A stretch of 62,465 nt of DNA. Origin: JBEBSD01 sp040394475 (lineage in GTDB: Bacteria > Bacteroidota > Bacteroidia > Cytophagales > Spirosomataceae). Location: NCBI GenBank assembly GCA_040394475.1, contig JBEBSD010000033.1, forward strand, positions 1-62,465, in the 5' to 3' direction. The stretch's first letter is position 1; every line of letters begins with the position of its first letter. Under the pieces are notes generated by a model. It saw only the letters and a list, made by a program, of their open reading frames with translations, ran no database searches and was not told where the DNA came from. The position numbers were made by a program, and so were the translations under genes. Below, in pieces: positions 27,710 to 36,467 of this stretch.

Positions 27710-30700
27710 TCAGAATGTGAGGTTTAATCCGATTACGGTTTGCCGATAATTGCCGGGTTGGGCGAATTTGGTCCCGCTGGTTCCACCCGTATAGGCAGTT
27801 TGTTCGGGATCCATTCCTTCGAATCGGGTGATCGTAATCGGATTCAGCAGCGAAAGATAGATGCGGAGGCGCTGCGCCCGGAGCCTGGAAAGCCAGTGTT
27901 CGGGAAATGAATATCCCAGCGAGACATTCCGGAGACGGATAAAGGAGCCGTCTTCATAGGTGAGCAACCGCAAATTGTCGGGCTCGTCATCGCGGTGAGG
28001 GCGCGGCGCCGATTGGCTGGGGTTTTCCGGGGTCCAGTAATCGATGCTTATATTACCGTCCCGGGAAACAAGTGTGTTGTACCGTTCCTTAAACTCGTTC
28101 TTCACCAGGTAGCGCTGGCGGGTAATCCAGAGAAAGCTCAGGTCGGCGCCATAGAAGGTCAGGGTCGATGACAGCCCGCCGGTCCATTTGGGGAACTGGC
28201 TTCCCAGCACCTGACGGTCATCCGGGCCAATGTTCCCGTCCCCATCGATGTCCGCCATTTTAATATCACCCGGTCTGTACCCGTATGCGGCGGCGGCTTC
28301 TTTCTCATCGAGCTGCCAGATACCGTCGAACCGGTTATCATAAAAAACCTTGAGCGGATTTCCGATGAAAAGGTTATTACCGATGTCATCTGTTGATTGG
28401 TCGCCGTACAGATCGATGATCTTATTACGGTTGAAGGCCGCATTGACATCCACGGTCCACTTAAGCTTTTTCCTGTTGGCGATAACGGACTGCAGATGCC
28501 ACTCCATGCCCGTATTCATAGTAGTGCCGATGTTGGATGCCACGCTCCTGAAACCCGTCACCAAAGGGATCCTTCTCTGGTACAGCAGGTCCCTGGTGAC
28601 GGCGTGATAATAGTCAACAGAACCGGTCAGCCGTCCTTTCAGCAGGCCAAAATCAATCCCTGCATCCAATTGCGTCGTTTTCTCCCATCCAAGGTCCGTA
28701 TTTTCTATGCTGGAAACCTCAAAACCGCTGCCATCCAGGTCTCCAAACCTGTAATTGGTTCCGCGCAGGCCGGCCTGGGAATCATAAGGATCGATCGCCT
28801 GGTTACCAGTGACGCCATAGCTGGCACGTAGCTTCAGATCGGAGATTACATGTACTCCGGAGAGAAATGGTTCATCACTCACACGCCATCCCACTCCGGC
28901 CGAAGGAAAGAAACCCCATTTCCGCCCGGGAGAAAACACGGATGATCCGTCGTAACGCGCTGTTACCGTGAGCAGGTATTTGTCTCTGAAACTGTAGTTG
29001 ACACGTCCCATATAAGAAACGAGCTGCGAGTTGACCATCGCATTGGCTACCACCGGGAACTGAACGGCATCGCCGATGCCGTAGAAGGTCACATAAGGAG
29101 CTTGTTTAAGCTGCAATGCGCTCATCTGACCCCGGATACTCCGGGATTCCTGGATGCTGAAAAGACCGGTGAATGTCACTTTGTGCGCATTCCATGCCTG
29201 GGAATAATCCAGCACATTTTCCAGGGTGTAGCCCAGTCGCTCGTTGGTTTGGATCTGTACGTTGTCTATTTCTCCTTTTTGTGAAGTACTGTACCTGCCT
29301 TTAAAGACATTGCCTCTTTCAAAACGAATGTCTCCGCCTGCGTTAAGGCGATAGGAAAACTTTTCATTCAGATTCAGCCGGATAAAAAAGGCGGGAAAAA
29401 TGCGGGTGCTTGTCTGCTCATCCACATAGTTGTCCCGATCGGTGTTAAAGAGCGGATTAAACCGCAAGGGGTCTTCAGAAGTCAGGAACATCTTATTCCC
29501 GGACGCATCTACAGGACTGCTCAAAGGATCTGTACGGTAAACCTGGTCGATACCGTCGGTACCGCCCTGTCCGCCCCTGTTGCCGATGGTACGGGCGAAA
29601 AGGGTGTTAGTACCCCAGGTAAGATGCTTCGTGACGGTGTTCTCCAGGTTGATACGGAGATTGTAGCGCTTGAAATCCACATTTTCGATCAGGTAGTTCT
29701 CACCGAAATAGCTGGCAGACACGTAGTACCGTGTTTTATCGGTAGCGCCCTGCAGTCCCAGCATATGGTTCTGAATAGCGCCCTGACCATAAATTTCGTC
29801 CTGCCAGTCGGTATCGATACCGCTTGCAAGCATGTCAAGCTCGAAAGGGTCGAAGGCCACGGCGTCGTCCGGTACTGCATCCGTATTCATCCGGGTGCGC
29901 TGGGCTTCTCTTCTGAATTGTACAAATTCGGAAGCGTTCATCATATTCACTTTTCGCAGCAAGCTACTGGAACCCAGGTAGCTTGTGAAATTGATTTTCA
30001 GATTGTCAGCGCCCTCTTTTGTGGTGATGAGGATCACTCCGTTGGCGGCGCGGGATCCGTAAATAGCCGTTGAACTCGCGTCTTTCAGGATCTCCATCGA
30101 CTTGATGTCCGTCGAGTTGATATCGTTCAGTGAACCCTGAAACGGGATGCCATCGATGACGATCAGCGGATTGTTGGAGGCCAGGATGGAACGCTCGCCG
30201 CGGATCCTTATCTGGGGATCGCTGCCCGCGGTAAAACTGGAGGCTACAATGTCGACACCCGGCGCTTGTCCCTGCAAGGCAAGCACCGGCGAGGCCTGCG
30301 AGTTTCTCTCGATATACTCTTCTCTCACAGAGGATATAGCGCCGGTTACATCGCGTTTATCCTGGACGCCGTAGCCCACCACGATCACTTCATTGAGCGA
30401 TTTCGAGTCGGCTTCCAGTGCGATATCGAGCACAGTCTCCTTGCCCAAACTCACTATTTTGGTAAGATATCCTATAAAAGAACAGGTAAGCTGCTTTGTC
30501 CCTTCCGAGATCTCCAGGGTATAGTAGCCTTCGCTGTCCGTGATCGTTCCGATTCTGGTTCCTATAGCGATAACGCTGACGCCTATAAGCGATTCACCGG
30601 TCTTCAAGTCTGTAACCCTACCTGTTATACGCAGATTATTTTCTATAATATTTTCAGCAACAGGCGGGCTTTCTCTTTCAATTTTACTGGCGGGGATCCG

Positions 30701-31078
30701 GCTGACCAGTATCCTGTCATTGGTCCTGCGGAAAGCAATAGCTGCTTGTTTCGAAAGCGACAGCAGCACGTCTTCGAGGTTATTGAGACCGGTGGTCAGG
30801 GCCACCTTTTTTCTGACGGGTACCTGATTCTCCAGGTAGACAAATTTGAATCCAGTTTCGCCTGAAATAATCTGGAATGCTTCTTTGAGCGTTACCCGGG
30901 CAGGCGAAATGCGGAACCGGATGTCGGAGGATTTTTTATAGCGGTTGGGATTGTTCGTGTCCAGCCTGGCCGCTTTGTGGAAAGCAAAGGCCATTTGTCC
31001 GCAAAACAGCATGATCGCCATTGTCATGAGTACTTTCATTCCTTTAAGATTTGGATAGATTTTATGCATCGGAATCAT
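27710..31078 (-). CDS. SusC/RagA-family TonB-linked outer-membrane protein with STN domain
   Basis: A 1122-residue SusC protein (the ATG at 31069 is an equally good start). After the signal peptide (MTMAIMLFCGQMAFAF) it carries an STN secretin/TonB short N-terminal domain (residues ~52-125, LKEAFQIISGETGFKFVYLE), a carboxypeptidase-regulatory-like domain (ITGRVTDLKTGESLIGVSV), a TonB-box-like stretch (LNEVIVVGYGVQDKRD), the plug signature SSTAIYGSRAANGVILIT and a full barrel ending in QTVIGLNLTF. STN domains pass the ligand-bound state to a FecR anti-sigma factor, and the FecR gene ends 5 bp upstream. It is the transport and signal-input protein of the ECF-sigma operon. Confidence 0.94.
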   Translation of the reverse strand: MIPMHKIYPNLKGMKVLMTMAIMLFCGQMAFAFHKAARLDTNNPNRYKKSSDIRFRISPARVTLKEAFQIISGETGFKFVYLENQVPVRKKVALTTGLNNLEDVLLSLSKQAAIAFRRTNDRILVSRIPASKIERESPPVAENIIENNLRITGRVTDLKTGESLIGVSVIAIGTRIGTITDSEGYYTLEISEGTKQLTCSFIGYLTKIVSLGKETVLDIALEADSKSLNEVIVVGYGVQDKRDVTGAISSVREEYIERNSQASPVLALQGQAPGVDIVASSFTAGSDPQIRIRGERSILASNNPLIVIDGIPFQGSLNDINSTDIKSMEILKDASSTAIYGSRAANGVILITTKEGADNLKINFTSYLGSSSLLRKVNMMNASEFVQFRREAQRTRMNTDAVPDDAVAFDPFELDMLASGIDTDWQDEIYGQGAIQNHMLGLQGATDKTRYYVSASYFGENYLIENVDFKRYNLRINLENTVTKHLTWGTNTLFARTIGNRGGQGGTDGIDQVYRTDPLSSPVDASGNKMFLTSEDPLRFNPLFNTDRDNYVDEQTSTRIFPAFFIRLNLNEKFSYRLNAGGDIRFERGNVFKGRYSTSQKGEIDNVQIQTNERLGYTLENVLDYSQAWNAHKVTFTGLFSIQESRSIRGQMSALQLKQAPYVTFYGIGDAVQFPVVANAMVNSQLVSYMGRVNYSFRDKYLLTVTARYDGSSVFSPGRKWGFFPSAGVGWRVSDEPFLSGVHVISDLKLRASYGVTGNQAIDPYDSQAGLRGTNYRFGDLDGSGFEVSSIENTDLGWEKTTQLDAGIDFGLLKGRLTGSVDYYHAVTRDLLYQRRIPLVTGFRSVASNIGTTMNTGMEWHLQSVIANRKKLKWTVDVNAAFNRNKIIDLYGDQSTDDIGNNLFIGNPLKVFYDNRFDGIWQLDEKEAAAAYGYRPGDIKMADIDGDGNIGPDDRQVLGSQFPKWTGGLSSTLTFYGADLSFLWITRQRYLVKNEFKERYNTLVSRDGNISIDYWTPENPSQSAPRPHRDDEPDNLRLLTYEDGSFIRLRNVSLGYSFPEHWLSRLRAQRLRIYLSLLNPITITRFEGMDPEQTAYTGGTSGTKFAQPGNYRQTVIGLNLTF

Positions 31079-31083
31079 TTTCT

Positions 31084-32085
31084 TCAGTGATTGTCAGGGG
31101 TGCATCCTTGCCCCGACACGATGATTGTATTGTTCTTTACCTCGTATGCGATCGTCTGGTTAGAGACTGCCCGGAGATCTTCCATCACGGTCTGCAGGGA
31201 TTCGTTCTCGATTTTCATAGAGACCCTGCAGTCGCTGATCTTCTTGTTTGTGATCGTGAACTTCACCCCATATCGCCTGCCCAGCACTTTCAGCACTTTG
31301 TCCATTGACTCATTATCAAACTGAATAATCCTGTCCTTCCATCGGGCGATTTCATCCAGGGCTTCTTCAGCGATAAGGACTTGTCCGTCGTGACCCGAAT
31401 AGGATAATGTCTTGCCCTGCGTCAGTACGGCGAGGTCTTTCTCAGCACCTGCGGTATGGTCCACGACCTTTACTTTACCGGTGGCTACGGCCACCTCATA
31501 CTTATTAGTTTCACGGGCTGAAATATCGAAGGAAGTGCCTATGACCTGTGTCGCAACGTCTCCCGAGCGGACGATAAAAGGCCTTTGCGCGTCTTTTGTT
31601 ACGGTGAAAAATGCATCGCCTTCCAGAAACAGCTCCCTTTTGTCTTTTCCGAATTTTTGCGGATAACGGATCTTGCTATGGAGGTTAAGAACCACTTCGG
31701 ATCCGTCCGTTAACGTGATTATCCTGCGCTCATAGCCGGTGGCTATCTCATTGAAAGTGGTGCTTTTGTCGTCCAGGACCAGGTACGCCGAAATTCCCGC
31801 ACAAATGATCAGAATTACCGCAGCCGCTGCCTTTGCCCACTGCGGCAGGTAGAATTGTTTGCTGCGGGAACGGATCGTCCTCTCTTCGACTGCCTGGTAA
31901 ATGCGGTCGGAGTGTTCCTTTCGAAGCGCCGTATACGTATGGAGCTGCTCCCAGAGGGTATTCAGCTCATCAGTGTCCGGTTCATTACCCTCTTCCCGGA
32001 TATAGCGGAGAATTTCCGTGATTTCTTCTTCATCTGCCCGGTTGTTCAGGAACCTGCGCCATTTGCTTTTTAGTCTGTCGTCCAT
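31084..32085 (-). CDS. FecR-family anti-sigma factor
   Basis: A 333-residue membrane regulator: an N-terminal cytoplasmic helix region (LKSKWRRFLNNRADEEEITE) that would hold the sigma factor, one membrane helix at about residues 85-105 (AKAAAAVILIICAGISAYLVL), a periplasmic FecR domain (ITLTDGSEVVLNLHSKIRYP, RELFLEGDAFFTVTKD) and a C-terminal DUF4974 domain (DNESMDKVLKVLGRRYGVKF). It lies between the sigma gene (176 bp upstream) and the STN-bearing SusC (5 bp downstream), the standard order for a SusC-FecR-ECF relay in which substrate in the SusC barrel releases the sigma factor. Confidence 0.92.
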   Translation of the reverse strand: MDDRLKSKWRRFLNNRADEEEITEILRYIREEGNEPDTDELNTLWEQLHTYTALRKEHSDRIYQAVEERTIRSRSKQFYLPQWAKAAAAVILIICAGISAYLVLDDKSTTFNEIATGYERRIITLTDGSEVVLNLHSKIRYPQKFGKDKRELFLEGDAFFTVTKDAQRPFIVRSGDVATQVIGTSFDISARETNKYEVAVATGKVKVVDHTAGAEKDLAVLTQGKTLSYSGHDGQVLIAEEALDEIARWKDRIIQFDNESMDKVLKVLGRRYGVKFTITNKKISDCRVSMKIENESLQTVMEDLRAVSNQTIAYEVKNNTIIVSGQGCTPDNH

Positions 32086-32261
32086 GGTTTGCTTTTATGA
32101 CAGAAAGACTTAAAATCAGCAGTGGGGGGACGACCCGGCTTGTGTTAACAAATCGTTAAGTGTTTTGCGCAATGGTCACAGCACTTCTCCTAACACCACA
32201 CTAAATACGTGATAATAAACCCATTACAGGCCATAACATCTTCCAACAAGGCCCTGATCCT

Positions 32262-32855
32262 TTATTTTCTATGGAGAAGAAAATACAAAATGACTGCAGG
32301 TATTTCCGTGTGGCCTTTTAGCTGAAGATAAGCCTTGATAGCTGCCAGCGCCTTCACGATCTGATCCTTCACGGTATTTCGGGAGAGGTGCAGTCTATCG
32401 GCAATTTCCTTATGGGTGTAATGATCTTCCCTGCTCATGAGGAAGATCTGTCGTCGCTGAGGAGGCAGGTTTTCAATCGCTTCTTCTACGGCGGCCTGGA
32501 GTTCATAATAGTTAAGATTGTCTACCGGGTGCGCGTGCAATACCGAAGCATTCAGCAGTATTTCCTGGTACAAGCGTTCCTCTTTTGTGGCTTGCTTCAA
32601 TGAATCGATGGCAAGGTTGCGGGCAATAGTAACCAGGTAGGATTCGAAAGAAGTCGTTATCTGCAACTGATCCCTGCGTTTCCAGATCGTAATGAATACA
32701 TCCGCCACAATTTCATCGGTAAGATCTTTTGTCTTCACAATTTTGAAGCAGTAAGCATACAGCTTATCCTTATATATGGAAAAAATCTTTTCCAACGCCC
32801 TTTCATCGCCTTCTTTTAATGCGTTAAGCAATTCAGAATTGATTTCAGAGGACAT
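32262..32855 (-). CDS. ECF RNA polymerase sigma factor (FecI-like, Bacteroidota type)
   Basis: A 197-residue sigma-70 family factor of the extracytoplasmic function class. Region 2 is seen in AYCFKIVKTKDLTDEIVADV and IWKRRDQLQ, and region 4 in LPPQRRQIFLMSREDHYTHK followed by the helix-turn-helix EIADRLHLSRNTVKDQI. The FecR gene follows after 176 bp. A minus-strand TAATTTTG at 32872-32879 matches the housekeeping -7 box just before the start codon. It presumably directs the leftward FecR-to-T9SS gene set when its FecR is inactivated. Confidence 0.92.
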   Translation of the reverse strand: MSSEINSELLNALKEGDERALEKIFSIYKDKLYAYCFKIVKTKDLTDEIVADVFITIWKRRDQLQITTSFESYLVTIARNLAIDSLKQATKEERLYQEILLNASVLHAHPVDNLNYYELQAAVEEAIENLPPQRRQIFLMSREDHYTHKEIADRLHLSRNTVKDQIVKALAAIKAYLQLKGHTEIPAVILYFLLHRK

Positions 32856-32871
32856 ACGCTTGCTTTTGGAG

Positions 32872-32879
32872 CAAAATTA
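32872..32879 (-). promoter_or_regulatory. candidate -7 element for the first ECF sigma gene
   Basis: TAATTTTG on the minus strand fits TAnnTTTG exactly and lies 16 bp from the start codon. No clear -33 TTTG stands at the right distance. Confidence 0.35.
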
Positions 32880-32948
32880 CGAATTATAAAAACAGGAATA
32901 TATCCGGGTTTTATTGATAACATAATCTTAACGCCTCCTCTCTGCGCT

Positions 32949-32981
32949 AACCTGATGTGTTAATTTGCCCTCAATCAGGTT
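32949..32981. promoter_or_regulatory. 8-bp inverted repeat upstream of the first ECF sigma gene
   Basis: AACCTGAT (32949-32956) pairs perfectly with ATCAGGTT (32974-32981) around a 17-nt loop. It lies about 95 bp before the sigma gene and about 130 bp after the sulfatase operon, so it may be an operator or a terminator; there is no T run. Confidence 0.35.
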
Positions 32982-33109
32982 GCCACCTATCCTCCTTTGG
33001 AAGCGTACCCCGGGACACGAATATCCTGGGACAGACGGTAGCTCAAGCCGGCTTTAATCCATCCGGGAAACGCTAAAAGGCCGATCAGATGTCCTATGCA
33101 GGAAATCCC

Positions 33110-34906
33110 TTATGGTTTTCGGATCAGTACCAGCTCCTTAAAATCCATGACACAGTTGCCGGGTATTTCGGGAGCGTCGAGGAACAGCTGACCCTTTCCT
33201 TTTTTAAGCGGAATTGTTCCTAATGTTAGTGCTTTAAAGTCCTTGACATACGATTCCTGGCGGTTGACCCGGTCGTGCTCCATTCCCCGGAGCGGCACAT
33301 CATTGGCCACCGAAAGACGTGAGCTGAGCCGGTCATTGCCGAACGTCAGGCGTACCAGAGAACCCAGCTGATCCCCGGGACAGGAATAGTAAATCCGGAC
33401 CTCATACGTTCCTTCGGCAAGTACCTCGATATCCCAGGTAATTTTGTCAAGGGTGCTGGTCCAGTTGGTGAAGAAAGAGGAGTTGGGAAATTTGTTGGAT
33501 CTTTTGATCTGCCCGTGCTCCGTTGCATCACGGGCAGGCAGCTGTGTGTAGCTGAAGTCGGGATGGCCGACAGGAAACGGACGGTTATCTGCCGCTTGAA
33601 CGCTAAGTGCGTCGGCTTCCCAGTTTTTTACGGCCGTTTTCAGCAACGCTGTTACCTCCGCTTCAAAGGATGAGATGTCATTGAGCTGCCCCGGGTCATT
33701 TTCCATGTCAAACAGCCCTCCTTCATGGTCCAGCCGGTACTTTTGGGTCCGTGCGCTGGTGCGTCCGTTCCAGTGGGAAAAGACAATACGTTCGTCCCGG
33801 GATTCTGCGGTTTGGAATAAAAGCGGTTTAAGGCTGATGCCATCCAGGCGTTTTGCCGGGCGTAAGGTGATCCCCGCGAGGTCGGCCAGTGACGGAAAAA
33901 GATCAACAACCGCGGCAATCTCGTCGATTTGCAGTCCGGCGGTTATCTTTCCGGCCCAGCTGACGATAAGCGGCGAACGTACACCCCCTTCATCGGTAGA
34001 GCCTTTACGCCCTTTCATACCGCCGTTCCAACGAAAGCTATTGGGACCGTTGTCGTTCAGATAGATGATAATAGTTTCTTCTTCGAGCGCCAGTTCCCTT
34101 ATCTTATCCTGTATGCGGCCCACGTTCCAGTCGATATTTTCACACATGGCCAACGCCGCCTTCGTGAAAGCAGGGTCTTCGGTATACCGCTCATCGGCTC
34201 TCATTTTCAGTTCCCTGTTGCTGAACTTGTCCCACCACTTATCGGGAACCTGCATGGGCGAATGGGGTGCATTGTACGGCAGATAAACAAAAAAGGGCTT
34301 GTCCTTATGGCGGTCAATGTAATCAAGCGCTTTGTCGGTAAGAAGGTCGGTAATAAACCCCTTCCCCTGAACAATTTCCCCGTTGTGCTCGAGGAGAGGG
34401 TCAAAATAGTCTCCCCAGTGACCGGAACAAAATCCATAAAATTCATCGAATCCCCTGGCATTCGGATGGTAAGGGTATTGCATGCCGCTGTGCCATTTCC
34501 CGAATGCGGCAGTGGCGTAACCTGCTCTTTTGAAAATATCGGCAAAGGTAGTCTCGTCCAGGTTAAGCCGTTCGCCTCCCTGAGACGTACTGTAAACGCC
34601 TGCCCGTGTGTGGTAACGTCCGGTAAGTAATTCGGCCCGTGTGGGGGAGCATACCGGGCTTACATAAAAATGGCTGAACACGGCGCCTGACTGCGCCAGA
34701 CGGTCTATATTCGGTGTCTGAAGATTTTTATTGCCATTCAGGCTAAAGTCACCCCATCCCTGGTCGTCAGACATGATGAGGATAATGTTAGGGCTGCCGG
34801 CGGCCCGCGCCTCCGGGCCTGTCAGCAGCAGGACCGGCCACAGCAGCGCCAGCAGTTTCCGGTAAACACGCGGCCCGGAAAAAAGAGAGTTACCTGCTGC
34901 GTCCAT
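33110..34906 (-). CDS. arylsulfatase, S1 family, with C-terminal beta-sandwich
   Basis: A 598-residue exported sulfatase. The metal-binding pair is Asp47-Asp48 in IMSDDQGWGD and the formylglycine precursor is Cys86 in the exact motif CSPTRAELLTGR. The alkaline-phosphatase-like core continues with AFGKWHSGMQ and IIIYLNDNGP. The last ~120 residues add a beta-sandwich (AEGTYEVRIYYSCPGDQLGS) that may bind carbohydrate. It overlaps the upstream sulfatase gene by 17 bp and closes the second ECF-sigma operon. S1 sulfatases need an anaerobic-type maturase or another formylglycine-generating enzyme, neither of which is in the window. The substrate is probably a sulfated glycan or oligosaccharide. Confidence 0.92.
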   Translation of the reverse strand: MDAAGNSLFSGPRVYRKLLALLWPVLLLTGPEARAAGSPNIILIMSDDQGWGDFSLNGNKNLQTPNIDRLAQSGAVFSHFYVSPVCSPTRAELLTGRYHTRAGVYSTSQGGERLNLDETTFADIFKRAGYATAAFGKWHSGMQYPYHPNARGFDEFYGFCSGHWGDYFDPLLEHNGEIVQGKGFITDLLTDKALDYIDRHKDKPFFVYLPYNAPHSPMQVPDKWWDKFSNRELKMRADERYTEDPAFTKAALAMCENIDWNVGRIQDKIRELALEEETIIIYLNDNGPNSFRWNGGMKGRKGSTDEGGVRSPLIVSWAGKITAGLQIDEIAAVVDLFPSLADLAGITLRPAKRLDGISLKPLLFQTAESRDERIVFSHWNGRTSARTQKYRLDHEGGLFDMENDPGQLNDISSFEAEVTALLKTAVKNWEADALSVQAADNRPFPVGHPDFSYTQLPARDATEHGQIKRSNKFPNSSFFTNWTSTLDKITWDIEVLAEGTYEVRIYYSCPGDQLGSLVRLTFGNDRLSSRLSVANDVPLRGMEHDRVNRQESYVKDFKALTLGTIPLKKGKGQLFLDAPEIPGNCVMDFKELVLIRKP

Positions 34907-36458
34907 TTTTTATCTGTTCCTCCAGTTCTTTTTTGAGTTCTGCTGCCAACGAGGCGTGCCGGAGCATTACATTGACGGTTTCGAGGGAATCAGTCTGAAG
35001 ATGATAAAGCTGTCCTTGCGGCCCGCCCGGTACGGGGTCAATCCGGACCGGAGGGGTGAAGCCGCCGGACCCCAATCCATCGATAAATTTCCAACCGTTC
35101 TTTTGCAGGGCAAACATGCCATTGGAGGAGTGGTGAATCATAGAAGAACGTGCCGGTTGTTGACCGCTGCCCGTAAGTGCGCGTAAAAAGCTGAAGCTGT
35201 CTTCTCCGCTTCCGGGTCCCGGATTTTGTCCTGTCAGGGCCGCAAGCGTTGCAAAAATGTCAGTCAGGCTCGTCAATTGACGGTTTGTCCCCGGTTTCGT
35301 GATTGTTGCCGGCCAGGAGACAATAAGAGGCACCCGGTGTCCGCCTTCCCATACATCGCCTTTTTGCCCCCTCCGACCATGGTTGGAATTATGCTTTTGA
35401 AGGGCGATTTCTTCCTGCGGCCAGTAGGCGCCATTGTCGCTGGAAAAAATGATCAGTGTATTCTCATCCAGCGACAAGCGCCTGAGGGTTTCCTTTATTT
35501 TTCCCACCGTATGGTCGATATCGAGTATAAAATCGCCGTATGCCCCCAGTGGGGATTTTCCCTGAAACGCCGCGGAGGGCATCCAGGGAGTATGAGGCCC
35601 TGTTAAGGGTAGGTAGAGGAAAAAAGGCTTATCAGCGTTTTGGGAGGCATGTTTTTCGATAAAGGACACACCGTCATCCAGTATGTTGGTAAGGCAGTCT
35701 TCCACCTTAAAAGAGCGGGCTATTTCACCTCGTCTCCACCAGATGCCTTTGCCCCAGTAAACATCGCCTTCTTTCGTATGCTTTTTGTCCCAGGAGTCGC
35801 GGGTATCCACCAACCGGTGGGGATACACATCGGAAGTAAGCTGTATGTCAGGGTCCGTCACCTGGTGATTCCTTAAAAAAACATAGGGAGGCATATCCAG
35901 GGAGGCCGGATGGATAAAAGAATAATCGAATCCGTAATCATTGGGGCCGCTGGTCACTTTCCCGGTATAATCCACATTGGATCTGCCGGTCGCCGGATCG
36001 TATACCGCATTTCCGGTATCGTCTTTGACAGGCCAGGTCAGGCCGAGGTGCCATTTCCCGATACAGGCGGTGGTATAACCTGCTTTTTTAAGGAAGGTAG
36101 CCAGTGTGGTTCTATCCTTTTCTATTACCGGTATTCCAAAACCCGTTCCCACACGCCCCTTGGATTCCGATCTGAACGCGTATCTCCCCGTCAAAATCCC
36201 ATACCGGGACGGTGTACATACCGACGCTCCCGCATGGGCGTTTGAAAAGCTGATCCCGTTTTTTGCCAGCTCATCGATATGGGGCGTTCGTGTAACCGCT
36301 TCGGGGTTCAAACCGGAAACGTCCCCATAACCCATATCATCCGCCAGTATGATGACGATGTTGGGCTGACGGGACGGCCCGGTCTGTGCCTTCGATACAG
36401 CGGACAACAAGACCAGAATTACAGCAAAAAGCAGGGATTTAGTATCAGGGACGTTCAT
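34890..36458 (-). CDS. arylsulfatase, S1 family
   Basis: A 522-residue exported sulfatase with signal peptide (LLFAVILVLLSAVSKAQ). Metal ligands Asp40-Asp41 lie in IILADDMGYGD, and the formylglycine precursor is Cys81 in CTPSRYGILTGR. ACIGKWHLGL and IIFSSDNGAYW complete the active-site signatures. It differs clearly from its neighbour in length and loops, so the two enzymes probably remove sulfate at different positions of one glycan. It lies 9 bp after the SusD gene and overlaps the next sulfatase by 17 bp, which marks one transcript and coupled translation. Confidence 0.92.
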   Translation of the reverse strand: MNVPDTKSLLFAVILVLLSAVSKAQTGPSRQPNIVIILADDMGYGDVSGLNPEAVTRTPHIDELAKNGISFSNAHAGASVCTPSRYGILTGRYAFRSESKGRVGTGFGIPVIEKDRTTLATFLKKAGYTTACIGKWHLGLTWPVKDDTGNAVYDPATGRSNVDYTGKVTSGPNDYGFDYSFIHPASLDMPPYVFLRNHQVTDPDIQLTSDVYPHRLVDTRDSWDKKHTKEGDVYWGKGIWWRRGEIARSFKVEDCLTNILDDGVSFIEKHASQNADKPFFLYLPLTGPHTPWMPSAAFQGKSPLGAYGDFILDIDHTVGKIKETLRRLSLDENTLIIFSSDNGAYWPQEEIALQKHNSNHGRRGQKGDVWEGGHRVPLIVSWPATITKPGTNRQLTSLTDIFATLAALTGQNPGPGSGEDSFSFLRALTGSGQQPARSSMIHHSSNGMFALQKNGWKFIDGLGSGGFTPPVRIDPVPGGPQGQLYHLQTDSLETVNVMLRHASLAAELKKELEEQIKNGRSR

Positions 36459-36467
36459 AGTATTTTA

